A DNA stretch of 64,000 nucleotides, taken from the NCBI RefSeq assembly GCF_011043735.1, contig NZ_JAAKGV010000004.1:124001-188000 (forward strand), written 5' to 3'. Below the pieces are notes generated by a model. That model ran no database searches, had not been told where the DNA came from, and worked only from the letters and a program-made list of their open reading frames with translations. Of the stretch, positions 16,372-24,129 are shown in pieces (within the stretch, counting starts at the first letter, position 1; each line of letters opens with the position of its first letter). The position numbers and the translations under genes are program-made. Source of the stretch: Methylobacterium sp. DB0501. GTDB taxonomy: Bacteria; Pseudomonadota; Alphaproteobacteria; Rhizobiales; Beijerinckiaceae.

Positions 16372-17316
16372 CTATCTCGGCTTGCCGATTCGTAGCACCA
16401 CGCGGCCAATAATTTTTACATCCTCACCCAGCTCGGCCTCGAAGTTATCAAATCTAGGATTATAACTAATGCATTTAATTTTATCGATTTGACTATTGCG
16501 TACAATTTCAATCTGACGCACCAGCGTGATATCCTGGTCTGTGATACAAAAAACTCCACCCCTGCGAATATTACAGTCAGATCTATCTATAAATACACGA
16601 TCCCCATCTAAATAACCTGAGCCGCTTTGATCCGTCATCGCACTGTCAGTGATAGCTATAATATCTAAATTTTTTGGATCGAGCCTAAGTTCGTCTGATA
16701 GATATTTCCACGGAATATCCCATATATCTATAACTACCCCTGGCTGATATATTCTGCCTTTCGGGTGCGTTTTTACGGGTTGTGGATAACCGATTTCTGG
16801 GATTGAGGTGTCCAACTCGGGTATGCCGTCGGTGTTCACATTGACCTTGGACATCGCATCAATTTTGGCCCAGCTTGGTATATTATAATTTTTCTCGGCA
16901 AATGCGAACGATCGCTCTCCAGTTTCAACTGTCAGCTTAAAGTGGTAAGGATCATCCTCAGTCGTTGCTACTATTCTCGATCCATTCCATTTCACGGGAG
17001 AGCTTTTGAGCCAATTGTCCGCAGTCTGCTCATCCTCTCCGCCCCAAGATGGAAGAAAGAGGTCTGTATCATTGTTAGCAGGAAGAAGCTGCATGCCTGC
17101 AATAAAATTTGGTGACACACCCAGCTTTGTTGCAATAGCAACAATCTCTTTATATGGGATTGATTTCTTTTTTCCACGAAGAAAATCGTCTATGTATGTT
17201 CTGTTGCGCCCAATTTCTTCAGATATATAGAATGAGCTGCGACCCGTGCTTTCGAGCAGGGCTGCGATATTAAGCCGAGCCTTGTCGGCGTCGAATGTCG
17301 GAGTGGTATCGGTCAT
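16372..17316 (-). CDS. phage repressor, XRE helix-turn-helix plus S24 peptidase-like domain
   Basis: A 314-residue CI/LexA-type repressor. The helix-turn-helix spans about residues 27-70 (SEEIGRNRTYIDDFLRGKKKSIPYKEIVAIATKLGVS). The S24-like C-terminal domain has the serine motif DSAM with S225 and LDGDRVFID. At the position of the catalytic lysine the sequence reads LVRQIE with R267, so autocleavage may be weak or absent. The gene is conspicuously AT-rich compared with both neighbours, suggesting a separate origin. It should bind the three palindromes at 16330-16345, 17374-17387 and 17395-17408. Confidence 0.88.
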   Translation of the reverse strand: MTDTTPTFDADKARLNIAALLESTGRSSFYISEEIGRNRTYIDDFLRGKKKSIPYKEIVAIATKLGVSPNFIAGMQLLPANNDTDLFLPSWGGEDEQTADNWLKSSPVKWNGSRIVATTEDDPYHFKLTVETGERSFAFAEKNYNIPSWAKIDAMSKVNVNTDGIPELDTSIPEIGYPQPVKTHPKGRIYQPGVVIDIWDIPWKYLSDELRLDPKNLDIIAITDSAMTDQSGSGYLDGDRVFIDRSDCNIRRGGVFCITDQDITLVRQIEIVRNSQIDKIKCISYNPRFDNFEAELGEDVKIIGRVVLRIGKPR

Positions 17317-17321
17317 ATCCG

Positions 17322-17327
17322 ATTATC
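17322..17327 (-). promoter_or_regulatory. possible -10 box of the repressor maintenance promoter
   Basis: On the minus strand GATAAT lies five bases before the repressor ATG at 17316. Transcription from it would start at or next to the ATG, giving a leaderless message as lambda PRM does. No good -35 box is visible 16-18 bases upstream, which fits a promoter needing activation. No ribosome-binding site precedes the ATG. Confidence 0.35.
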
Positions 17328-17365
17328 CCATGAGCCCCGCTGTGGGGCCAGACGCATTGTCGCGC

Positions 17366-17408
17366 TTGCCTGCTCGGAAAAATCCGATAGCATGGTCGGA
17401 AATCCGAC
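17366..17408 (+). promoter_or_regulatory. rightward early promoter with two operators
   Basis: A -35 box TTGCCT (17366-17371) and a -10 box TAGCAT (17388-17393) are 16 bases apart. The palindrome tcggaaaaatccga (17374-17387) occupies the spacer. A second one, gtcggaaatccgac (17395-17408), covers the expected start point. The layout matches a PR-type promoter with OR sites driving the Cro-position gene at 17425. Confidence 0.75.
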
Positions 17409-17424
17409 TTTCACGCGGTGCTCC

Positions 17425-17697
17425 ATGGATGAGATCCTGAGGCAAAATTTGCGAATGTGCTTTTCGACGTTCATGGCGCATTCCGCAAATATAAGCCCAT
17501 CAACCGTGGCTCAGCGCTGCGCGGGTGATTGGCGGTTCTTCGAAAGACTGGACGATAGAACTAGAACATTCACAGTAAAAAAATATACCCAGGTAATGAT
17601 TTGGTTCTCGCGACATTGGCCGCCAAAAGCTGAGTGGCCTAACGGCATTCATAGACCATTGGAAGAAGCCTCCTCAAAAGAGTTCGATCTATGTTGA
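17425..17697 (+). CDS. Cro-position small early protein
   Basis: A 90-residue protein starting MDEILRQNLRMCFSTFM. It contains SPSTVAQRCAGDWRFFERL, a plausible helix-turn-helix-like segment, and KKYTQVMIWFSRHWPP. Divergent from the repressor and first behind the rightward operator-promoter, it occupies the place of Cro. Sequence alone does not prove DNA binding. The ATG at 17425 is preferred to one at 17392, which lies within the operator. Confidence 0.65.
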   Translation: MDEILRQNLRMCFSTFMAHSANISPSTVAQRCAGDWRFFERLDDRTRTFTVKKYTQVMIWFSRHWPPKAEWPNGIHRPLEEASSKEFDLC

Positions 17698-17867
17698 TCC
17701 GCTCACTCCTCTCCTGGCTGGATCGGCGGATCGATGCGCGGATCTTGGCCGATCGAAAGCGCAGATGGGATGACTTGAGGGCTCAAGTCTCTGACGCTGA
17801 GCGCGAGCGCATGGGCGAGTTCGCGCCGCGGCACGCCGCAGGCCAGACGAGGCCTGCGGCGCAATGA
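17691..17867 (+). CDS. 58-residue hypothetical protein
   Basis: The frame starts with an ATG that overlaps the end of the Cro-position gene (ATGTTGA). It encodes 58 residues, very rich in Arg, Asp and Ala, beginning MLIRSLLSWLDRRIDARIL. The overlap and clean composition suggest a real, coupled small gene. No family recognised. It ends three bases before the convergent gene at 17870. Confidence 0.5.
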   Translation: MLIRSLLSWLDRRIDARILADRKRRWDDLRAQVSDAERERMGEFAPRHAAGQTRPAAQ

Positions 17868-17869
17868 TG

Positions 17870-18085
17870 CTAGCGAAAGTTGAAAATCGACATCCTCAGG
17901 GCAGTCAGGGCCTCTTGATGGAGAGGGGTGCCTTCGCCAACCGTCTTGTTGATGTACTCGCCAGCATCGATCTCGATCTTGCCACGCAAGACCGGATCTT
18001 TCGCCGCGAGATGCACCATCGTTGCCTGAACGGTAGCTCGCAGTGCGAGCACCATGGCGTGCAGTTTCAAATCGTCGTTGCTCAA
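17870..18085 (-). CDS. hypothetical phage protein
   Basis: A 71-residue protein from the TTG at 18085, chosen because agggag lies five bases upstream; an ATG at 18109 would give 79 residues. It reads as an alpha-helical protein (DDLKLHAMVLALRATVQATMVHLAA) with a C-terminal IDAGEYINKTVGEG. No family recognised. It may be a small regulator of the immunity region, but only position suggests that. Confidence 0.55.
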   Translation of the reverse strand: MSNDDLKLHAMVLALRATVQATMVHLAAKDPVLRGKIEIDAGEYINKTVGEGTPLHQEALTALRMSIFNFR

Positions 18086-18265
18086 AGTCGTCTCCCTGAG
18101 TGCGAGCATCGGCGCGAGGGGTCGGGCAGCCACCCGACCCCTCACTTTCACAACGCTTCGACGCGCTCCACGGCGCCTCGACAACTCCAGGGTAGCGCTG
18201 CCGGACGGCGCGCGCGAATCCTCCGCCGCCCGGCGCTCGCACTTCTCAACCGCCGTGTGTCGTGG

Positions 18266-18532
18266 TCAGGCCGTCCCACCCTTCCACGCCCTGGTCTGCT
18301 CGGTGAGCTTCGCCACCACTTCGTGCAGCAGCACCATCGCGGCTCTGATCAAATCGACCGTCGGCACGCTGTGGGCCAGCAGCCAGACGTTGACGTCGAA
18401 TCCTCTGCCGTCCCGCTCGACCCGGAAGGTGATCACGTAGGTCTCCGGGCCGAAGGGGTCGTCGTCCTCGAACTCCATGCGCTGCAGTTCGATCGTGAAG
18501 TCCTGATCGGGGTCGGTCTCGCGTCCGGTCAT
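18266..18532 (-). CDS. hypothetical phage protein
   Basis: An 88-residue protein with aggag six bases before the ATG. The first half is acidic and beta-rich (MEFEDDDPFGPETYVITFRVERD). The second half is hydrophobic and helical (PTVDLIRAAMVLLHEVVAKL). No family recognised. Part of a short leftward set with the 61-residue gene just upstream. Confidence 0.6.
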   Translation of the reverse strand: MTGRETDPDQDFTIELQRMEFEDDDPFGPETYVITFRVERDGRGFDVNVWLLAHSVPTVDLIRAAMVLLHEVVAKLTEQTRAWKGGTA

Positions 18533-18544
18533 GACCGGCTCCTC

Positions 18545-18730
18545 TCATCGGGGCCGGCGGCGGGACTGGAGCGCGCTTCGCTCCCAGGGCGCGTGCCGGC
18601 GTCGGCGCTGGCGCGCCCGCTCCTTGTGTTTGCGTCTCGTCTCGGCGGCCCGCGCCGCGCCCGGTCCTGCCAGGGTGGTGCGCAGCGTGGCCTCCGTCTC
18701 CGTCAACTCATCCTCGGGGCATCTCCTCAT
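18545..18730 (-). CDS. small basic hypothetical protein
   Basis: A 61-residue, extremely Arg-rich protein (RRKHKERARQRRRRHAPWER). A perfect ggaggt lies five bases before the ATG. The charge suggests nucleic-acid binding, but no family is recognised. Divergent from the rightward early gene at 18778. Confidence 0.55.
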   Translation of the reverse strand: MRRCPEDELTETEATLRTTLAGPGAARAAETRRKHKERARQRRRRHAPWERSALQSRRRPR

Positions 18731-18777
18731 CTGGCACCTCCGTCACGACCCGGATCGTGGCGGAGGTGGATTGGGAG

Positions 18778-19164
18778 ATGTCCCAAAAGTCTTGGGAGCA
18801 GCGCGTGACCGCGTTCCTGCTTGAGGCGGCCGAGGGTCTGCGCGAGATCGCGCAGCCGGTCGGTAACGACAGCATCAAGGTTCAGATTGGCCGCGCCGCT
18901 CGGCGGGCCGGGCTCTCGTACTGGCGGGCCTTCGACCTCTGGTACCGCAAGGCCCGGTGCGTCCAGGCCGCGGAGATCGAGGCGATCCGAGCGGCGCGTG
19001 CGGCCCGCACCCGGGAGAGATCAGATGAGTACGCCTCGTTGGCAGCAGACTTCGAAGCGCTGGCGGAACGCGTGTCCCGTCTCCGTGCGGGAACCGCTGG
19101 GGCGGATGCTGATGCGCTCCGGGCGCTGGCTGGCCGCTCTCGGCGTCTGGCTGAGGGAGAGTGA
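18778..19164 (+). CDS. hypothetical early phage protein
   Basis: A 128-residue basic, helical protein from the ATG at 18778, supported by ggaggt ten bases upstream; a GTG at 18757 is possible. VQIGRAARRAGLSYWRAFDLWYRKAR resembles a helix-turn-helix seen in alphaproteobacterial phage early proteins, though I cannot name the family. The C-terminal half is a probable coiled coil. First gene of the rightward replication operon. Confidence 0.65.
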   Translation: MSQKSWEQRVTAFLLEAAEGLREIAQPVGNDSIKVQIGRAARRAGLSYWRAFDLWYRKARCVQAAEIEAIRAARAARTRERSDEYASLAADFEALAERVSRLRAGTAGADADALRALAGRSRRLAEGE

Positions 19165-19167
19165 TCC

Positions 19168-19482
19168 ATGACCACCCCTGATCCCGTCCTCGCCGCGGTC
19201 GCGCCGGACGCTGAGTTCGCGCCGGCCCGCGCGTACCGGGACCGTCTGTTCCGGGCCTGGGTCGACGCCAAGCGGATCGCCGCCGACAGCGAGGACCCGG
19301 CCGACCACGCCGCGGTCGGTGCAGCCTACACCGCCTTCATGAGAGCGCACCTCGCCCGCGACGAGCGCGACCACCTGGCGCTCGAGGATGAGGTCTCCCG
19401 CCTGACGGCCGAGAACCTGCGGCTGCGGGGTGCGATCCTAACCGCAGCCTCGGCGGTCACCCTGCCGGAGGCGGCCGAGTGA
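19168..19482 (+). CDS. hypothetical phage protein
   Basis: A 104-residue protein with ggag before the ATG. It begins DPVLAAVAPDAEFAPARAYRDRLFRAW. The C-terminus is a probable coiled coil (LALEDEVSRLTAENLRLRGAIL). The next gene starts within its stop (TGATG). Function unknown. Confidence 0.65.
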   Translation: MTTPDPVLAAVAPDAEFAPARAYRDRLFRAWVDAKRIAADSEDPADHAAVGAAYTAFMRAHLARDERDHLALEDEVSRLTAENLRLRGAILTAASAVTLPEAAE

Positions 19483-19784
19483 TGGCGGACAAGTGCGCCA
19501 TCACCATCCTGGTGAGCGATCGGCCGATCTCCGGCCCCCGGCTCGACCAGCTCATCCGCTGGTACGACGCCCAGGCCCGCTCGGAAGAACAACTCGCCGA
19601 CGCACTCGCCACCAGCGACCTGACCGAGGCGGCACAGAAGAATCGGGCCCGGGCTCGCGCGCACCGCGACACGGTCCTGGCTCTCTCGCTGCTGCAGCCG
19701 GCACCCGAGCCGCCTGTCACCGAATTCCGGGCCCACCTGACCACCAAGGAGCGGCCGAGGGCGCAGGTGCGCGCGCCGCCGTGA
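19482..19784 (+). CDS. hypothetical phage protein
   Basis: A 100-residue protein coupled to the previous gene by a one-base stop/start overlap, with ggagg upstream. An initial beta-like segment (CAITILVSDRPISGPRLDQLIRWYD) is followed by an Ala/Arg/Glu-rich helix. No family recognised. Confidence 0.6.
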   Translation: MADKCAITILVSDRPISGPRLDQLIRWYDAQARSEEQLADALATSDLTEAAQKNRARARAHRDTVLALSLLQPAPEPPVTEFRAHLTTKERPRAQVRAPP

Positions 19785-19869
19785 CCGCCCGCGCCTAGGG
19801 CGCCAGCCCCCTTCCCATCCGCCGAAACCTGCAACCGACCGCGTCAGCGGTTCTCGGAACGGTCTCGTC

Positions 19870-20133
19870 ATGCCCGAACTCAAGACACAGCTTCGCGCCG
19901 ACCCGAGCCTCTACGCCGCCGCCGACGCGGCGCTGTACGCCCTCCGCCACGAGTTGGTCCGCCGAGCCCGTGAGGCAGGCGACTACCGGATGGTGGTCGA
20001 TTTTGGCGACTGCCTACTCCGCTACGGCGGCTCCACCATCGCAAAGGCGACGAGCCTGCCGGACGCCGCCGAGCGTGCCTACCGCGTGGCCGACGATCTG
20101 GTTGCCGCTTCCATGCAGGGAGGCGAGCAGTGA
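19870..20133 (+). CDS. hypothetical phage protein
   Basis: An 87-residue, Ala-rich helical protein (LYAAADAALYALRHELVRRAREAGDYRMVVDFGDCLLRYG). No family recognised. Its stop overlaps the GTG of the replication gene by four bases, so it belongs to the replication operon. Confidence 0.6.
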   Translation: MPELKTQLRADPSLYAAADAALYALRHELVRRAREAGDYRMVVDFGDCLLRYGGSTIAKATSLPDAAERAYRVADDLVAASMQGGEQ

Positions 20134-20771
20134 GCGTCGTCGCTACCAAATGGGCCAAGCGTCAGCGCGTGCGCACCACCTGCCGGGTCGTGCTGAACGC
20201 GCTCGCCGACTACGCGGACAAGGAGGGCCGCTGCTGGCCCTCGCAGGCGACGCTGGCCGCTGAGACCGGCCTCGCAGTTCGCACCATCCGCCTTGTCCTG
20301 GCCGAGTTGAGCGCCGCCGGTGCCATCGCCCGGACGCACCGCGGCAACGGTGTGGGCGGACGCGCCTCGGACCTGATCGTCCTCAACTTGGCGGCAGATT
20401 TCGACCTCGTCACGGTTGCTGTCGATCCCATGGACCGACCCGAGCCGGCCCGCCCCTCAGGCCATGATTTACCGGCAGATGATGCCGCTAAATCCGGAAA
20501 TGGTTACCGGCATATCAAGGACGGGTTAGCGGCATCTGAAGGTAAGGTTAGCGGCACCACGTGCCGGGGAAAGAACCTACCAAGAACTACCATGAACCTT
20601 CTTCCTAGCCGTGAGAAGAGGTTTCAGGATGTGGAGCAGGTAGGCGCGACCCGCCGCCCCGGCACCCCCTTCGACCCGTTTGGCGACGACGCTTTCGGCC
20701 CAAGCTCCCCCCTCGGCTTGGACAGCCCGGCCTGGGACGATCTCGACGTTGCCGCAGGGGGCGACCGATGA
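20130..20771 (+). CDS. helix-turn-helix replication protein (lambda O-like position)
   Basis: A 213-residue protein from a GTG with gggagg upstream. The first about 90 residues form a winged helix-turn-helix of the replication-initiator type (LADYADKEGRCWPSQATLAAETGLAVRTIRLVLAELSAAGAI...HRGNGVGGRASDLI). The rest is low-complexity. Its gene contains a cluster of 12-base iterons (20467-20557). This mirrors lambda O, whose origin lies inside its own gene. Helicase and primase follow in the same operon. The initiator role is inferred. Confidence 0.75.
   Translation: MSVVATKWAKRQRVRTTCRVVLNALADYADKEGRCWPSQATLAAETGLAVRTIRLVLAELSAAGAIARTHRGNGVGGRASDLIVLNLAADFDLVTVAVDPMDRPEPARPSGHDLPADDAAKSGNGYRHIKDGLAASEGKVSGTTCRGKNLPRTTMNLLPSREKRFQDVEQVGATRRPGTPFDPFGDDAFGPSSPLGLDSPAWDDLDVAAGGDR
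20467..20557. repeat. iterons, candidate phage replication origin
   Basis: Five related 12-mers: atttaccggcag (20467-20478), atgccgctaaat in inverse orientation (20482-20493), ggttaccggcat (20502-20513), ggttagcggcat (20524-20535) and ggttagcggcac (20546-20557). The last three repeat at exactly 22 bases, about two helical turns, so an initiator would bind one face. They lie within the helix-turn-helix gene, in a region locally less GC-rich. Confidence 0.7.
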
Positions 20772-22246
20772 CCCGGCAGCTTCGCCCCCATCAGGTCGCG
20801 ATCATCGACCGCCTCCGGGACTCGCTCCGCAGCGGCCGGCGCCGCCCGATGCTCCAGGCCCCGACCGGCTTCGGAAAGACCGTCGTCGGCGCGGCGCTGG
20901 TGAAGGGCTCGCTGGCGAAGGGCAAGCGGATCCTGTTCGTTGTTCCCGCTTTGTCCCTCATCGACCAGACCGTCCGGTCGTTCTTCACCGAGGGAATCCA
21001 CGACGTGGGGGTGATCCAGGGCAGCCACCCTATGACCGATGCGAGCAAGCCGGTGCAGGTCGCGTCGATCCAGACCCTGCAGCGCCGGGCGATCCCGCCG
21101 TTCGACATCGTCGTGATCGACGAGGCGCATCGCTGGTTCGAGATGCTGGGCGTGTGGATGGGCGATCCGGCCTGGCAGCGAGTCCCGTTCGTCGGCCTTT
21201 CGGCGACGCCGTGGACGAAGGGCTTGGGGAAGTTCTACGACGACCTGATCCAGGTCACGACCACCGCCGATCTGATCGAGGCCGGCTACCTCTCGCCGTT
21301 CCGGGTCTACGCACCGTCGCATCCCGATCTGTCCGAGGTCCGCACGGTGGCCGGAGACTACCACGAGGGCGACCTCGGCGAGGCGATGAACCAGGCCAGC
21401 CTCGTCGCCGACGTCGTCCAGACTTGGCTCCGGCGCGGTGAGAACCGCCCGACGTTCATCTTCGCCGTCGACCGGCCGCACGCCAAGCACCTCCAGGCGC
21501 AGTTCCAGGCCGCCGGTGTAGCGACGGGCTACATCGACGCCTACACCGGCAGCGAGGAGCGCGAATCGCTGTTCCGGCAGTTCACCCACGGCGAGCTGAA
21601 GGCGATCGCGAGCGTCGGCTGCCTCACCACCGGCGTGGATCTCGACGTGCGCTGCATCGTGCTGGCGCGGCCGACCAAGTCCGAGATGCTGTTCGTCCAG
21701 ATCATCGGGCGGGGCCTGCGGACAGCGCCGGGCAAGGCCGACTGCCTGGTCCTCGACCATTCCGACACGCACCTGCGGCTCGGCTTCGTGACCGACATCC
21801 ACCACGACCGGCTCGACGACGGCCGGGAGCGCCAGAAGCGCGACGCGAGGGAGCGCCCGGAGCCCCTGCCGAAGGAGTGCTCGTCCTGCTCCTTCCTCAA
21901 GCCGCCGAAGGTCCATGCCTGCCCGGCCTGCGGCTTCAAGCCGGAGAAGCAGAGCGAGATCCAGTGCGAGGACGGCGAACTCGTCGAGGTGAAGCCGCTC
22001 AAGGCCAGGGCCAAGACGCTCGAGAAGGCCGACCTGTTCGGGCAGCTCAAGCTCGTCGGGCGGCGCCGGGGCTACTCCGCCGGCTGGGCGGCGAACCAGT
22101 TCCGCGAGCTGACCGGCGTCTGGCCCAACCACTACCGGGACGTGCCGGAGGTCGAGCCCACCCCAGAAATCTTGAGCTGGGTCCGGTCTCGCGCGATCGC
22201 TTTCGCCAAGAAGCAGGAGGTCCACCATGTCCAGGCCGCTGAGTGA
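20768..22246 (+). CDS. superfamily 2 DNA helicase with C-terminal zinc motif
   Basis: A 492-residue DEAD/DEAH-type helicase. Motif I is APTGFGKT near residue 31. Motif II is VIDEAH near 117, motif III is LSATPW, and motif VI is QIIGRGLR. A cysteine pair motif CSSCSFLKPPKVHACPAC follows, then a C-terminal helical domain. It probably unwinds phage DNA during replication. It starts four bases inside the end of the replication-protein gene and overlaps the primase gene by 20 bases. Confidence 0.9.
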   Translation: MTRQLRPHQVAIIDRLRDSLRSGRRRPMLQAPTGFGKTVVGAALVKGSLAKGKRILFVVPALSLIDQTVRSFFTEGIHDVGVIQGSHPMTDASKPVQVASIQTLQRRAIPPFDIVVIDEAHRWFEMLGVWMGDPAWQRVPFVGLSATPWTKGLGKFYDDLIQVTTTADLIEAGYLSPFRVYAPSHPDLSEVRTVAGDYHEGDLGEAMNQASLVADVVQTWLRRGENRPTFIFAVDRPHAKHLQAQFQAAGVATGYIDAYTGSEERESLFRQFTHGELKAIASVGCLTTGVDLDVRCIVLARPTKSEMLFVQIIGRGLRTAPGKADCLVLDHSDTHLRLGFVTDIHHDRLDDGRERQKRDARERPEPLPKECSSCSFLKPPKVHACPACGFKPEKQSEIQCEDGELVEVKPLKARAKTLEKADLFGQLKLVGRRRGYSAGWAANQFRELTGVWPNHYRDVPEVEPTPEILSWVRSRAIAFAKKQEVHHVQAAE

Positions 22247-23153
22247 ACGCGCCAGCGGTCGGTGGTCCGAACTCCTGCCCCTCCTCGGGGTGGATCGGAA
22301 GTACCTCACCGCGAAGCAAGGCCCCTGCCCTCTCTGCAGCGGCAAGACACGATTCCGTTTCGACGACCTCGAAGGTCGAGGGACCTGGATCTGCAATCAC
22401 TGCGGGCCCGGCGACGGCCCGACGCTGGCGATACGGGTGCTTGGCATCTCGTTCAGGGAGGTGGCCGAGCGCGTCGATGCTCTAATGGGCACGGTCCCAG
22501 CCCGCCCAGTGCGGGGAAAGCGCTCCGCCGACGATTGCCGCGAGCGCCTGAACCGGCTGTGGCGGTCCTCCGCTCCGGTTCAGCCCGGCGACCCCGTTGC
22601 TCGCTACCTCGCACAGCGCGTTGGCCTGGCGACCATCCCGGCTTGCCTGCGCACAGTCACCCGCCTCCGCTACCAGGGCGAGACGCCCTCCTGGCATCCG
22701 GCCATGCTCGCCATGGTCACCGGGCCCGACGGCGCGCCGGCTACGATCCACCGCACCTACCTGACCGAGGACGGCAGGAAGGCGCCGGTCGACGATCCGC
22801 GCCGGATGATGCCCGGCCCCATCCCTGCTGGCGCCGCGATCCGCCTCTTCGATCCCGGCCCCGTCCTCGGGATCGCCGAGGGTATCGAGACCGCTTTTGC
22901 CGCGGCGTCTCTCTTCGGCATCCCGTGTTGGGCCGCAATCAACTCCACCCTGCTCGCCAAGTGGGAGCCGCCACCCGACGTTCAGGAAGTCGTCGTGTTT
23001 GGGGATTCTGATGCAGCTTACGCTGGGCAGGCCGCCGCCTATGCCCTCGCTCACCGAATTCGACGCGACATATCCACCGTGCGAGTGGAGATACCCACGC
23101 AAATCGGGGCTGACTGGTGTGATGTCCTGGCAACTCGACTAATTGCCGCCTGA
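22227..23153 (+). CDS. zinc-binding/Toprim primase-like protein
   Basis: A 308-residue protein. The N-terminal zinc ribbon has C34, C37, C56 and C59 (CPLC...CNHC), as in phage P4-type primase domains. A Toprim domain near residues 210-300 shows GIAEGIETAFAA with the catalytic Glu and VVFGDSDAA with the Asp pair. It should synthesise primers beside the helicase. It lacks a DnaB-type helicase domain; the separate helicase just upstream may supply that role. Confidence 0.88.
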   Translation: MSRPLSERASGRWSELLPLLGVDRKYLTAKQGPCPLCSGKTRFRFDDLEGRGTWICNHCGPGDGPTLAIRVLGISFREVAERVDALMGTVPARPVRGKRSADDCRERLNRLWRSSAPVQPGDPVARYLAQRVGLATIPACLRTVTRLRYQGETPSWHPAMLAMVTGPDGAPATIHRTYLTEDGRKAPVDDPRRMMPGPIPAGAAIRLFDPGPVLGIAEGIETAFAAASLFGIPCWAAINSTLLAKWEPPPDVQEVVVFGDSDAAYAGQAAAYALAHRIRRDISTVRVEIPTQIGADWCDVLATRLIAA

Positions 23154-23222
23154 ATTTTTGCTTATCCTGTTCGCCGGCGTCGTGAGTGGACCTTGCCATG
23201 ATTGAGTATGGAGTAGTCTGAA

Positions 23223-23837
23223 ATGTCCCGCCGCTCGATCGCTCTTGCCCAGGCTGCTGGTGACGCGACGGACGCGCCGGTGCTGCCGGCCGCGCCGTCG
23301 CTGCGCCTTGGTGATCGCTGCCGTTGGCCGCGGGACAGTCGCCGCGAGGCTGCCATGTGCCAGGCCGCCGGCGAGCCCAACCCGGTCCGCTGGCATGCTG
23401 CTGTCACTAACCCTGGCTGCGAGATCCAGGTGCGCGACGCCATGGCCCGAAGGGGCGTGGACACGGTCCTCCCGATGCTCCGGTTCTGGCGGGTGCGGAA
23501 TCGCAAGCGGATCGTCGCCGAGCGCCCGCTGATGGCCCGCATCGTGGTGTTCGGGCTCGACCCGTTGAGCCAGCACGTCGCCGGCATCTACGGCCTGGAG
23601 CGGGTCGTGAGGGGCGCGTCGGATCGGTGGGCGGTGCTGAACCAGGGCGAGGTGCAGGATCTGCGTCTGCGCATCCTGCGGGGCGAGTTCGACGCCACAC
23701 TGAGGCAGACGGACCCGCAGATGGAGGTGCCGCCGCTGATCCGCCATTTGGTGAAGATCGGGGCGCTGCCGTACTCGGCGACCTGCACCCACAAGGCAGC
23801 GCGGAACTTGGGATTGAAATTCAAGGACGTGGCATGA
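23223..23837 (+). CDS. NusG-like transcription factor (possible antiterminator)
   Basis: A 204-residue protein. The segment from about residue 57 (RWHAAVTNPGCEIQVRDAMARRGVDTVLP...PLMARIVVFGL) follows the NusG N-terminal (NGN) pattern of Trp start, a P-x-x-E-like helix and a hydrophobic strand. No clear KOW motif is visible. It is the last gene of the rightward early operon and faces the late region. A role in processive antitermination of late genes, like a phage Q or RfaH-type factor, is inferred. Confidence 0.7.
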   Translation: MSRRSIALAQAAGDATDAPVLPAAPSLRLGDRCRWPRDSRREAAMCQAAGEPNPVRWHAAVTNPGCEIQVRDAMARRGVDTVLPMLRFWRVRNRKRIVAERPLMARIVVFGLDPLSQHVAGIYGLERVVRGASDRWAVLNQGEVQDLRLRILRGEFDATLRQTDPQMEVPPLIRHLVKIGALPYSATCTHKAARNLGLKFKDVA

Positions 23838-23868
23838 TATCGGGAGACGTCCGCCCGGCAGTGCTCTT

Positions 23869-23891
23869 GCACCTGCCGTGCGTTAGCTTTG
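23869..23891 (+). repeat. 23-bp repeat, copy 1
   Basis: A 23-base sequence containing acctgccgtgcgttagct is repeated exactly at 36169-36191. Copy 1 begins 31 bases after the NusG-like gene. Both copies lie between a rightward phage gene and a leftward moron-like gene, in intergenic DNA. Flanks differ. Confidence 0.75.
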
Positions 23892-23975
23892 GCGCCAATG
23901 ACCGCCGAGTCAGTAATTCCGCCCCGACGGTGGACCTGAGCGGGTGAGCGGCCGAGAGGGCCGCCCCGCGGTGAG

Positions 23976-23993
23976 GGGGCTCAGTTGAGCCCC
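23976..23993. terminator. GC-rich hairpin between convergent genes
   Basis: Perfect eight-base arms (ggggctca / tgagcccc) around a two-base loop. It lies between the NusG-like gene and the leftward stress-like gene. There is no T-run on either side, so it may need Rho or be bidirectional but weak. Confidence 0.45.
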
Positions 23994-24129
23994 ACCCCCT
24001 GCCAGCCCACCGGCACCACCACAATGACTTCGCTGCCGATGATGCTGTTGAGCTGACCGACCATCCGGTCAGCCAGGTCGTTCCATGCGGCTGACCGGCT
24101 GGCATGGAACGACCGCGTAAGATGCCCTT

